NCBI GenBank assembly: GCA_949130485.1
Contig: OX422184.1
Coordinates: forward strand, 18,228,324-18,292,323
Direction of reading: 5' to 3'
DNA from: Agelas oroides
Taxonomy: Eukaryota; Porifera; Demospongiae; Agelasida; Agelasidae
DNA length: 64,000 nucleotides
Positions 35,187 to 47,233 of this stretch are shown here, in pieces. The notes beneath the pieces are model-generated. The model was not told where the DNA came from. It made no database searches and was given only the letters and a program-made list of their open reading frames with translations. How positions within the stretch are numbered: the first letter of the stretch is position 1; each line of letters begins with the position of its first letter. The position numbers were made by a program, and so were the translations under genes.

Positions 35187-36717
35187 TCATTCATATAGAT
35201 GTACCAGTTTGGCCACTTTTTGAGGAAAGCATGAAGCCACTTGTTACAAAATCATACACTAGGTACCAATAGTCTGCATCATTGCTAGAGCTACAGGAGC
35301 TGGAATGCACTTTGACACTTCCTTTCCAATTATCTTGCATGTACATGCGCACATCGTTCCTTTTGTTAGTTGATACTAGAAATGAGCCATCATCTTGGGG
35401 TTTGAAAATTCCTGTAGGATCCCCTTTCATAGTTGATCTACTTATATTGCCATCATCCTTGACGTAAAGGTATTCGTCTGGCCACTTCTTGCTCCGCACC
35501 ACAAAGCTACCTCCATGCACCTTTGTGCTCATATATTGCCGATACTGCTCAGTGTATTCCTTGACATGAGTAAGTGTGAAATGCCCTGATTCATTAGGAT
35601 TTCCACATGCACCACGAATGTCATGGTTAGCAAGAGGCATTCGCATGTACATGTACCATTTTGGCCACTTGGCAGGACGTAGCACGAAGAGGCGCTTGTC
35701 GTAATCTTGCATGTACAACTTCCAGTGACCCTGTGGACCAGGATCTCCATCCTTGGCAAGAATGTGTGGATAAACTGAAACACTTTCTGTCATGTACATA
35801 TGTCTATTAGGCCATTCTATGCTTGATATCAGGAATGTACCATCTGGGTGCAACAATCAATTTTCCTGTGTTGTCAGGGTCACCAGAAAATCCTTTAGGA
35901 CATTTCGATGCGTACGTTCCGAAAAGTATATTTATGGGGGTACCAATTACTCGTGCTGGATGGTTTGGATTGATGAAGTTTATGTGCCTCTTTGGGTCTG
36001 ATGCAGGTGACATGGTGAAGACATCCCCAAAGACTTTGATATTGAGGTACCATTCAACAAAATTATGGATCGTACTCCCTCTTTTGGGTAGCCATGTTCT
36101 TAATGATATTTATCAGGTGCTGTTGAAAAGCTAGGTCTTGCCTGCAATAGGTGCCCATGAATTGTAGCATGCGGAAAGCCCTTAGCTAACAATTCCTGAA
36201 ACTACATGAGTATGGTGGCGATGAACTCATCTAGCTCTTCATACTTTCAGTGTTTCCCTACTTCAAAGAGTTATTTGAACAAGGGATTACCATTAAATTT
36301 ACCATTTCCATTGTGAATGAGCTTTATAAAGTTTTCAATTATCTTATCTGGTGAGTGATATTTCACCATGTAGCTGAAAAATGATGCATTTTTGGAGGGC
36401 AAATTCTCTTCCAAAGTTTTTACAGCTGCTCGTAGATACTCATAAGGACCTGATATTTTTTGAAGTGCTCTCATTTCTTTCAACTCATGCATTCTTTAAA
36501 TCTACACTCAATATGTCACATTGGTTGCTGAGTGTATCCAATGTTCACTACTGCAATACGCAAGACATCACAAGTTGCACCAACAGCATATCCAGCTGGA
36601 CCAAGAAATTTTGCAAAGTTGCCCACTTCTGAAAGTTTATCTGCAACATTTTTAGAGAAGACTTTTGCAAAAAGACCATTCATTTGGGTACACTCTTTCT
36701 GTTATGTCCTAAGTTAA
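35187..36717 (-). pseudogene. Frameshifted gene with four WP..YMYM repeats
   Basis: The 3' part (35856-35191) is an open frame of 221 codons with four repeats of about 45 residues, each centred on a pattern like FLISS-x2-WPNRHMYM: FVLRPAKWPKWYMYM, FVVRSKKWPDEYLYV, FLVSTNKRNDVRMYM. A 5' part in another frame (about 36100-35850) supplies a WYLNIKVFG segment and a GDPDNTGKL linker like the GDPGPQGHW linker between repeats, so a one-base shift near 35850 separates them. Further upstream, 36492-36271 and 36680-36520 encode helical segments (GPAGYAVGA; ALQKISGPYEYLRAAVKTL) with stops between. It looks like one gene with an N-terminal helical domain and a C-terminal beta-repeat domain, now broken, unless introns or sequence errors explain the breaks. 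Family unknown to me. Confidence 0.5.
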
Positions 36718-37139
36718 TACACAAATGTTTTTTTTTTTTTTTTGTAAGACATATTATATCTGCTCCAGTTTAGTTTGGTGTTGTTACCATAAAATCCTCC
36801 TATTTGTTCCAACTGACAAATTTAACTGCACCAATGTCTGCCGATTTGTGTGCCGGACAACCCCAGCCCCAGACAGTGACTCACCTATGCCCTGGGCATC
36901 CCCACAGGCAGCAGAGGCACTGGCATCTTCCTCATCTGTTGGTTGACTAGGTTCATTGGTGTGTTGTGGAACTGACAGACCTTGTTGAATGGAACTGGAA
37001 ACATTTGATGGTGAGGATAAGGTTTAGTAATTAAAACTAAAACTAAACTAACAATTTGAATCTTAGCCTAATTACTATACTACTAGTCCGAACACTGAAC
37101 TAAAATAACACTGTATGACTATACTGCAATACTGAATGC

Positions 37140-37330
37140 ACGTCAATAGCCCTATGAATCACACACTTAATGATTTTACAGAAATTCAGTGCTATTCTCC
37201 CACTCCATCTTGCAAGAGGTATCGCTTCTGAAAACCATGACATATCTCTTGGTTGACAGTATGAGCCACAACTGGGTCCAACTCAGAATGCAACTTGGCC
37301 CAAACTGTCAGGTAGCACAAATGGCAGGTC
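37140..37330 (-). pseudogene. Decayed last exon of PAF acetylhydrolase
   Basis: Matches 50185-50490 including 3' non-coding sequence (ACTTAATG..GATTTTACAG) and the coding CTGCCATTTGTGCTACCTGA. A 4-5 base deletion at the DWVW codons breaks the frame. No other PAF acetylhydrolase exon lies nearby. Confidence 0.75.
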
Positions 37331-38076
37331 AGCCCTAGCTACGTACTGCTAGGCACTAGATAAATTGATGGCTTCGTACTGTTGTCATGGCAACATTTAT
37401 TACATTACAAGACTTTTATTCCTATTATACAGCATGCAGATTGCCAGTCTTGCAACAAGCAAGCTGAACAGTGGAAACCACATTTGCTGTGTATGAATCT
37501 GATTATTTTACCATCTCAGCTTTGGTTCATACAATGTCATAGTAAACTGTGCTGTAGCACGTGTGGTTTCAAGTTACCATGCAGGTACTGTCATCAGAAG
37601 CACATAGCTAAATTTTCACCTTTATTTTCTCAAAACTAGTAACTGTGCATAATGTTCCATTTCTACTCTAGGTGCCCACTATAGCTGTTGTAAGATGTCC
37701 TAAATATTGGAAACAGGAGCACATGAGGTATTTTCCTGAATCTCCTGTTAGCTACTCTGCCATGTGATATCCATGATCAGCACCATGAAGGGACTGACTC
37801 ACTGGCTCCTAGGATCCAGTGAGTGACTATGGAGTCACTCCAAGAAGTGAGTTTTTACTTTTTGTAATGCAAAGCTCTGCCTCATTCCAGGCTCACTAGG
37901 CAAAACAGGTAATTGCAACATTTTCAACAGCCGTTTTGTGGTATTAATTCAACATACAATATTTTGGATACACGAATGGGAGAGATGTGCCCCAAACTCT
38001 CACTTCTTAGAATATCTCACAAATAATTTAGTTGACTTCTACCGTGCATATGCCAAAATTAATAGTTAGAAACATG
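37331..38076. other. Intergenic, nothing recognised
   Basis: No supported exon on either strand. Contains short direct repeats of GAGTGAC near 37797-37850. Confidence 0.4.
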
Positions 38077-41000
38077 CTACATATCAAACACAGCGAAAAT
38101 CATACAAGTGATTACAAATTTGCACTTAAGAAAAACATGAACGTATGTCACGTAAGGGTACATGAAAGCAAGTACACATGAACTTACATAATGCAGGTAT
38201 TCAAATTCATGAATATAGGTATGAAAAAGAAACAGTAAGCTTAATGCATGAAGTATATGAATAAACTTTCTAAAGCAGTAGTCAATGCGGAACACTCTTA
38301 GGCTTTGAACAACCACACAAAAACAAAAATAAAAGTTCGTCATAACCATATTTTCTCTGAATGCAAACATCATTAAGACAAAAAATAAAGCAAGGTATAG
38401 GACAGCAATGAATAGTTTAAAATTCCTATGCTTAAATACATTTAGTACATGAAAATGATTAACAACATCAATTGCTATGGACAATGATATTGTAGTAAAG
38501 AGATGAAAAAACATACTAAAACACAAACATAAAACTGCTACTAAGAAAAACAGTATCTGTTTGATGGTAAGTCTTCTTCTTATAATTACCTTCAGCATAG
38601 TTATTACCAGCATGACAATGCTGCAAGTGATTAGCATATTGATGTCAATACTTGAAAATTGCAAACAGTAAGAGAGACAAACTGATTCTCCGAAATGGGT
38701 GAACTGGAGCTCCCTATAGTAGTCTCGTCTGTTGCAGTTCACTTTGGCACATTGCCTATTTATGGTTTCAATTCTGATTGCAAAGCCTTGCTGTAAAAAC
38801 GTTTCTTCACATAAAGCTTTACAGTCGTTTTCTGGAAATGATTGTATCCACTCTCTTAATACAAGTACCAAATCATGGTAAACATTCAAAGTCTCCAAAG
38901 CACCAACTTCTATTGATATGTTATCCATTCTGCCTTCAAACATCACCAGAACTCTCTGCCCAACTTTCAGCAGTTGATTCAAAGTAAATATTTCCAGCAT
39001 CAAATCGCAATTTAGTGCATGAGTGAGGTGTACAACAGATTTAACCGTCCACACATTAAACAAATACACTTTTTTCATGAGGCAGTCAAAATTGTGGCTT
39101 TCGTACTCAAACCTGCCAATGTTCTCCTCATCATATGGCATTTGATTGTAAAAAGTAACGAAGTTATGAAGCAGTTGAGTGTAATACAAAACAAAACTTG
39201 AATTAAATCTAATACTAATCATCGAGGTTTCAAGAATTTGATTGTCATGGGACTCAATATCAATTAGGAACTCTTTGATAAGTTTGTGAAATTGGTAACG
39301 GTTTTGACCAGCATAGGAATAAAGATCTAGCAGTGATGTATCAGTGAGGTTCCTCAGACATCCAGTTGAAGTGCTGTTGGTACAATTACTGAGTATATGT
39401 AGTGCTGCTTCTTGGCTAAATGATCCTGGGAAATTGCTTAGGTATAGGGCACATTCTTGAGTGTCAATGTATAGATAGTTAAACGATAGTCTTAAAACAG
39501 GGCGAAGTTTTTGTGTTTCTGGACGTATATCTTCAGGTGTCAAGGTCTGTATGAGGTTTTGTTGAAGTTCTTTGATGATCAGATTCGGTGGCCTTGTTAT
39601 ACTCACAAGGCTTCCAACAATCTTCAGTGCCAGAGGAATGCCATCAACCAACTCATTGATCATTCTACTATCATTCAAAGTCACTATAGGTGCGAACAAC
39701 TGTAATAATTCAATGGCAAATTCACTATCAAGTGGTTTGAGCTTGTATGGTGTGGCATCCAACAAATTCAACTTCAGACGGCTAGTGGTTACAGTGTGTA
39801 GGTAAGGTGAAGCTTTGCTGAGAGCATCAAGCACCCTCAAAAAGCTATTTTCTCTTTCTTTGTTTATTTTGAGAAGTGAATCACAGTTGTCCAGAATGAG
39901 AAGTGTAGTATTAGAAAGCCCTTTGGCCCATTCAATTAAAGCCTGTGTTGTTGCTGAAACAAACTCTTTCTGACTTGGTGAATACCAGGATAGTGTAATG
40001 TTACTGGAAACAACCAGTTCTTTCGAGGTTTTCCAGTCATTGTCCACAGTTTGTATAGGTTCAGATATGTCACTGCTTTTAGAAATGTGTGAATCATCCA
40101 TATTTATATATCGTACAGCAACCCCACGACTTGCCGTTTTATGACCAACATGAACTGCTAGTGTTGACTTACCCACTGCAGGAAGGCCAAATATGTGCAC
40201 CATTTGTGCAAGAAAATGAAACAAGAGATTGGTGATATTTCTTACATCATTGTCCCTGCCTAAAAATGGGCCTGCAAAATATGGCAAGTTATTTGGAGCA
40301 ACCTGTGTAGTTTTACATCCTCCAAGCTCAGTTGAAAGAGGGTCTGCGTTTGCAATTGCAGATGGTGCTGGAAAGTATTTCCAGTTCAACGGGTTGTCAT
40401 TTTGACTTAAATATGAGCTAAACCAAAGTATACATAATAATGCCATACTGACGGTAGCCACCCAATATTTGTATTTGTAGGCATGAGTCATTGCTGCTGC
40501 CTGTGGACTGTCAGCACAAGAAGTTGCTGTTAGCTGCGGTCTGCATGCATTGGAAGTTGCCACTTGCCCTGACCTGCATGCACGAAAAGTTGCCACTCGC
40601 CGTGGCCTGGAAGTTCCTGTTGGCCATGATGTGTATGCACTAGAAGTTGCTTTTGGCCGTGGGTTGTATTTACGAGAAGTTGCCCTTCGCCACCGCCAGT
40701 ATGGGCGAGAAGTTGCTGTTGGCCGTGGTCTGAAGGATGTTGGATTTACAAGGAACTCAAGAATTTGCCCACGAAGCTCCACAGAAGCTTGTTCATCCTG
40801 TACAGTGAAATGTTGTGAAAGGTCAGTGGAATAACTTTGAGTCATGGTGTTGCACACAGTTTGTACGAGGCTTAATTTACCAGCATTGTAAAGTGCTTTG
40901 GCCAGATTTTTGTAAGTTGCTTTTGGACCATACTTCTCTCTCCATTTTTGGAAGACTGCCCTCCTAAAAGGAAAATTGAGTGGCTATGAAATCATCAAGA

Positions 41001-44000
41001 ATCTCAGGTACAAATGCATAGCATGATATAATCACTGTGTGTCAATGTAGTGCTTACAAGGGTTCCCAACTGACCTAACTAGGTGTATGCATATGCACAG
41101 TAAGCCTTGTGCACTCAAGGTGAATATATACGTGTAGTCAAAGACTGAGGAGAACAGAGCTCGAGGCACCCATGAGAAATGAAAATGCTTGTAATAAGAA
41201 CGTAAATGAGAATGCTGGACCATAGCTTGGCAGTTGATGCGTATTCAAAGCAGAAACAAGTTTAGTAACATCAACAGTTCATAACAATAAGGGTATATAA
41301 AGTGTCAGTGACGACTTTTATCTGGGAATTACAATCTAGGCATTTGGGAATGATTATAAGCTGTATAGTAGCATGGTTGGCTTTTACTGTTGTGTGTACG
41401 AAGCTTATACACAGACTATCTTACAGCTAGCTATTCCCCATGATATGATTCTATCACCTGTGACTTTGGATCTTCCAAATGTGGGATTTGCCCTAGACTG
41501 CCACACTTATTATTACCTAGACATTTTCATGGATTCTGTGGCATATCTAGCCAATGAATTGGTAACCAAGGCTATTGAGTCGGTGTGCAAGTGAAATAGC
41601 AAAGAGTAGCAGCATCCCAGAAAGCTGTAAAAACCAGTTGAGCCTAAACTTGATAGAAGAGTGGTTCGGTATGCCCATGCAAGGCTACTGTTTATGGGCA
41701 TATTAAAAAAAAAAAGAAAATCGAGCAGGTAGACCTGCCGTTAGTTCAGTGCTTGAAGAAGGTTTGAAAAGCATTCTATGGTTTAGTCAGTTGCTTCCTC
41801 GGTCTGGCTTTTGGGCTCCAACACAACACTTGTACATAATTTTTTATGTTTTCACTAAATTCCATATTTCTAACACATTTACATAATTGACTGCTTCTTC
41901 TGTGTTAGAAAGTGTTTTTCAACTCCAAAGATGACGGACATCAGAACAGGTAGAAATTATTGATGACCAATAAAATTGCAGAGCTCACAATTAAAGGTCG
42001 CTATGTCAATGAAGTGCAAAATGGCCACCTCAATTTTATTCCGAGGTTGACAATTTTTGTGCAGAAGAGAGAACTGTGCAACAGTGCTCTGTTCTTTATA
42101 CTACGCTACAACAAAATCTACTTACAAACTCAGGTGGTTATGAGTTTCTGTGAGGGAAGGATTCCACCAGTTGTTTTAGCTTGAGATTGCATGACTGAAA
42201 TCAAGCTTGCTGCTCCTTTCACTAGCAACTGATGCTTCATGGGCTAATTAGGCCAGGCAAACTAGATTGATTCATTTGATTGTTTCGCATCAGTGCCAGC
42301 TTCATTTAAGACCTGCCGTCTCGACTGTCATTATCACCCCCAAACAATGACATGCCCACTATTAATTGCTGTAGCACTGGTAGAGTTTGCTGGCAATGAA
42401 CAATAAGTAATGACAGCCCGCCCACACACAAAGGGAGCAAGTGGCTGATGTGACACAATAAATTTACTTTGCCTGGTCTTAGGGAACATTGCTAAGTCCT
42501 TGAAGGTATATACAGGTATATGACAAATTGAACAGCAAATAGAAAAAAGGTTTGATAATTGCACAATAATAATTTATGCATTCCCAGGTCACGTCTTCGT
42601 AAACATCAAACCACCAGACGTTCTCGCTCCGGGACAGAGATGGCTGGGCACGAGACTAAGCAAGAGGTAGGATGAATAAGGTCTATAGACTACAGTGTAG
42701 CCCCTCTAAAGCCGACACTGTTGGAACCAACACTGTGTATTGCTATTATGGAGTATCTGTATTTCAAGGGCTTCCAGCATGCTTCCAGTGGGCGCGGTAA
42801 TGTGTACTCTGATCGGGCTGGTGAGCACAAGGAGGCTGCATTTTTGGCGACAACAACCTTAATATAATGCCCGGCCTTTGAATCCACCGAATGTGGCCCA
42901 CAATTTTATGAAAGGTTCCTGTTAGGTACAGGCCAAATGCCGCATCTGGTGGGTGGAGCCGTAGGTGTGACCTCATGACTTGGAGAAGGGGATACACCCA
43001 GTTTGAAACGGTTACATCATCTCATTAAATATTTATACGATATTTTAGCGCTTCGCGCTGGCATTGCATGACTGTTGCACTTTGACCTCGACTGCTGACT
43101 TTTGCTTGCTTGGCAAGGCACCCAGCCAACTGTTTTACAGCACTTCCTAAGGTATTCAGTAGAGATTTAGAAGTTTACCAATGCATCCGAACTCATAAGT
43201 TGACATAAAAATCAGCAGGAGTCCATGTGGGTTGCAAACAATTACATGTACATTCCTTGACACATTTCAGGCCATAAGTGCACTGTATAGCCTCCATCTT
43301 CATCGATTGTTCATCAATTGCTGGCCAAGAGACCCTGATCTGACAATGTTCGGGATAGATTTTCAGTGTGCTTGTGGAACTGTGTTTGTCATTTTTGTAC
43401 TAGATTATTTTTTAGCAATTATCACGTGTAGGTCCTGTAGGAGCCATTAGATGATTTGTTGTACTTTTAGCTATAGCTAGTCTCATAGGTACAAGTTTGG
43501 ACCGGCTGCAATTTTTGCAGGGGACATAAAAATTTGACTGACTGACTGACTGTACACATAGCTACTGAAGTTCTTGAGACTCTCCATCCTGAGACGACAA
43601 GGCTGCCCACAACAATGTGTTTGTTTTGCAGTTGTATCTGATGGAGTGTATGCCCTTATTGGGTGTTAACAGACAATAAACCTTTGAATACCTTTGAATA
43701 ACCTTTACTAAAGCTGTAGATGAGCATCCGGATTATCGAGTGAATGTTGTACAGTTCAGGTACTGTTGGGACTGGAGAACCTGTCCACTTTACGGAATAC
43801 TAGGGTTTCTGGGTTTTGATTGTACACAAACATGTGTAAATGCATTCGGGACCAAATGAAGTGTCCGCATTATCGTAGATGGCCACTTTTCAGGGATGTC
43901 CATAAGGCCACTACAAATTGGATAATAGTTTCCCGTCCACCGCCCGCATGCCCTTCATGAGCCCGCCTAATATTTTTATTATTGTGGTAATCTTCTATTA

Positions 44001-44863
44001 TAACGAATTATGACGTTTCTATTCAAAATTATTTATGGTCTAGTCCATGTGCTCGAGCATTACTGTGCTATTGCAGTGGAGGTTGTCTACTTTCTTTCGC
44101 TTTTTCGGGCCTTGCTGTGTGTAGCATGTACAGCTGTTGGAGGTTTGTATGTATACAAGACAATTAGTGACCATGTTTTAGTACTTTGTGATTTGTCTTT
44201 CCTTTACCACATCCGTAATGAATAATAAAAAAACCCGCCCGCCCGCATGCTATTGCATCCTTAGCCAGGACGGGAAACTATTATCCAATTTGTAGTGGCC
44301 TAAGGCGGGGTTCCACTGTATTACGCTACAATCATACCTAGCAAAGCGGCGTTAGTTGGTCAACAAAAGCTATGGGGTGTCCTGCGTATAATTATTGAGT
44401 GTCCACCCTCGGATACCTACCATGGTCCATGTCTAGCTACCGACTTTCTGATGTGCTCACATGCTGTTAAGGATTTCCATTAATAGCAGAACGTTAGCAT
44501 CCGTAAGCTATACAGTGATTTATATGGTTAGGGTTGGGTTAGGGCTGGTATAAATACCGTATAGCATACGGATGCTAACGTTCTGTCGTTAACGGCTTGT
44601 CTGTTAAGTCGTGCCTACCCTTGACATCACTGCCTATACACTCAGCCTACGAACCTTCTCCTCTCTTCTCTATCGTAGTTCCTTTCAATTGCTGCCTCCT
44701 CCGCCTCCGTCAGATCGAGGTAAGGCACGACCTCTTGCCAGTGAGTCAAATTCTCAGCGAACACTGTCAAATGATCATCCTTCACGATACGATCCAAAAG
44801 ATACAACTTTTCCTCCGAAACCAGTTCGCAAAACAGTTCTTCAAGTGATAGCTGATTCGCCAT
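38077..44863 (-). CDS. Death domain / NB-ARC protein with membrane segments
   Basis: Two exons, 44863-44655 and 40963-38077, join in phase 2 to give 1,031 residues. The 3.7-kb intron falls inside the Death domain: exon 1 supplies its first half (begins MANQLSLEELFCELV) and exon 2 the second (VFQKWREKYGPKATYKNLAK). Residues about 149-226 are Thr/Ser/Arg-rich tandem repeats of about 11 residues. Residues 236-254 (WVATVSMALLCILWFSSYL) look like a membrane helix. NB-ARC follows: Walker A GLPAVGKST near 329, Walker B LLILDNCD near 423, TTSR near 462, GIPLAL near 511. Residues 530-850 are helical, and about 855-1031 carry some six hydrophobic segments. STAND proteins of this kind are ATP-driven oligomerising switches in cell death or immunity; a membrane site is inferred from the hydrophobic segments. 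The donor (GTTCGT) is weak but is the only one giving an uninterrupted Death domain. Confidence 0.85.
40487..40740 (-). repeat. Coding minisatellite, about 33-bp units
   Basis: Six or seven units around AGAAGTTGC encode variants of ATSRxYxxRP in the Death/NB-ARC protein; one unit is shorter. Units stay in frame. Confidence 0.65.
43440..43705 (+). mobile_element. 3' tail of a LINE-like element
   Basis: Ends with a duplicated CTTTGAATAC motif after AATAAAC, a typical non-LTR retrotransposon tail; preceded by GACTGACTGAC repeats. No reverse transcriptase seen. In the Death/NB-ARC intron. Confidence 0.4.
43906..44300. mobile_element. PIF/Harbinger-type MITE
   Basis: Ends GGCCACTACAAATTGGATAA and perfect reverse complement, extending to 34 bases; flanked by TAA on both sides. 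Inserted in an older repeat whose GGGTTCCACTGTA end follows. In the Death/NB-ARC intron. Confidence 0.85.
44489..44586. repeat. Hairpin repeat AGAACGTTAGCATCCGTA
   Basis: 18-base arm and its reverse complement around a centre holding GGTTAGGGTTGGGTTAGGG. About 200 bases downstream of the Death-domain exon's donor. Confidence 0.6.
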
Positions 44864-45001
44864 GATCGCTTGAAGTCCCGGTCGCAAATTTTTTGATAGT
44901 CTCAAACTTGCCAACTACACGAGTAGGTGGAGTTAAACCTTTGAACCTTGAGGTAAAGTTTAAGTTTTGGAAGAACTTTGAACCCGGCAATTTCTCCAAT
45001 C

Positions 45002-47233
45002 GAGGGGTCCGCCACGGCGCACCGAATCTCGGGTACAGACTTGCTCATGGGAAAAAAAAATTACGGGTTTACCCCAAATTTAGATTTTAACCCTCTCTTT
45101 ACGAGATTTAACTTTCTGCATACAAGCAATAAAGCATGCACGTCAAGGGAAAAGAGAACAAGTAAGCATGGTATCAGTATAGTATTAAAGCTAGTCAGTA
45201 TTGAATATCAGAGAAGGCATGCATTTCTGGCAGCTGTGTAGGGGAAAACAGACTAACATCACAGACCAGTGCACCTTCACAGCATATTAATCAAGGTGAT
45301 CAGTATGGAGGCCTAAGTTTGTGTCTCATGGGCAGCAACAAATCTTGAATTGTATTTTCTATTTCTATCCATGATCCTTAACTGATCAGCACTCTTGTGT
45401 TTGGTGCATAATTAGCAAACCTGCTGTGCAATGCTGTGGTGTGCATCTGTGCGCTATGTTGCTGTACACTGCAATCTAACTATGCACCAAGGGTCAAACA
45501 TTGTTGAAATTGTCGATGCTGTGTGTTGAAATCAGGCTTAAAAATGAAGCTATTTTATGTCTGTTCAATGTGTTCATGTTCCTATGCTAAAGGCAAAAAT
45601 TGTCGGACTGATATATTTTCGGACCTCACCCTTCAAAGGTCTAAGCACGGTAGCAACTGTGCCAAATCATCAGAGCAACAAGACATGCTGGGGCTGGTAT
45701 AGTTTTCGATACTCGAAACTAATGTAGTACGTGGGGATAGAAAATCATGTCCGAAAATACATTGTAAAACAATGCGTAACTTCTTTGCCACCTCCTCCGA
45801 AAAGGAAAGACTAAAATACTTGCCCTTCCATTTGCCTTGCCTATGAGCCCATTCAATGCTGTACCAGTTTCCAATGATGTGATATAATACACGATTATCA
45901 GACTTGTCCGCTGGTAGAATCCTTTTTCCGAGGATAGGTGCTTGAACAGATGTAGTATTTCTTTTGCTAAATCCCGGGTAGAAGACTGTTTGGAGTTGAA
46001 TTTCAAGTATATATGTTAGCCCACCACATGTGACAAATTTCTAGCGCCAGAATTAGCAGAAATTATGAAATTATGCATGCAATTTTGCAAGGTCAACTCA
46101 AACAGCAGTGAATACAGACATCCTTCTCAGAGACTACATATACGTTCTCCCCTAGCACCCCTTTCAGAGCACCAGAGGGACTCAGGACACACTGCGCAAA
46201 GATGAACCTTCCCCTAGCATCCCTCTCTTTGAGCACTGGAAAAGACAGCATAATCAAAGAGAGGCTGGGTACATATTTACACCTTTACTTCAAGTGTTAG
46301 GCATTCCATCCATAATCCTGTACTATCATCTCCAAGCTGGATAAAGCTTGCATTTGACTGATATTCACTTGTTCGATAAATGCATGATTGTATTTTTTCA
46401 AAAACCACTTTGCCTTACCTGCCCAGAGCTTGTAGTGTGTGGCTACACTACTCAATGACAGATAAATTATCCCCTAAATAGCACTCCCTCAAACTATCTT
46501 CCTGGCACTTATGAGGCAGTGTTCAACTTGCTTCTTTGGATTCCGGCTTTGTATGTTCAATCATCAAACATGGTAGCTATAGCTAGGATGCACACGTGCA
46601 AAATGTTTGCATGTGTACATGCTGCCATGTAGAGTCAACTCTTATTTTGTCCACTCCATCATGTTCATAAACAATATTCTAGTTGGACAAACACACACCA
46701 CAGCATTGCACAGCAGGTTTGCTAATTATGCACCAAACACAAGAGTGTTTACCAGTCAAGGATCATGGATAGAAATAATTCAAGCCTTTTTGCTGCCCGC
46801 GAGAACACAATTAATATGCTGTGAGGACTGCTCTGAAATGTCAGTCTGTTTCCTCCTAGCTACACAGCTGCCAGAAATGCATCCCTTTTCTGATATTCAA
46901 TACTCACTAGTTTTAATACTATACTGATACCATGCTTACTTGCTATCTTCTCCCTTGATGTGCTGCATACTCTCTGAATGCATGCTTGTATGCAGAAATT
47001 CGGTGAAGTTGAATCTTGTAGGGAGAGGGTTAAAATCTAAATTGGGGGTAAACCCGTAATTTTTTTCTCATGAGCAAGTCTGTACATAACGAGATTCGGC
47101 GCGCCTCGGCGTACGAGATTTCGAAATCCACTGGATTTCGGATTTCAGAATGGATTTCTGGATTTCAAAGTGGATTTCTGGATTTCAGTTTGGATTTCTG
47201 CCGACGAGATTTCTTTCGTGACGGACCCCTCGG
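45002..47233. mobile_element. Large foldback element, 2.2 kb
   Basis: Arms of about 450-550 bp: left 45002-45455, right 46684-47233. Matching landmarks are GAGGGGTCCG / CGGACCCCTC, GACTTGCTCATG / CATGAGCAAGTC, GGTTTACCCC / GGGGTAAACC and CCTGCTGTGCAATGCTGTGG with its complement. The right arm carries an extra 18-bp tandem TGGATTTCTGGATTTCA block (about 47130-47200). The centre includes the repeat shared with 29300-29650. No transposase found. Its left end is 139 bases upstream of the Death-domain ATG, so it may sit in or next to that promoter. Confidence 0.75.
45610..46015. repeat. Dispersed repeat shared with 29300-29650
   Basis: See the copy at 29300-29650. Here it lies at the centre of the foldback element. 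Confidence 0.65.

Noticed and set aside
45660..45700. Minus-strand CTGATGA suggesting another hammerhead
   Set aside because: No GAAAC after a closing stem II and no stem I pairing.
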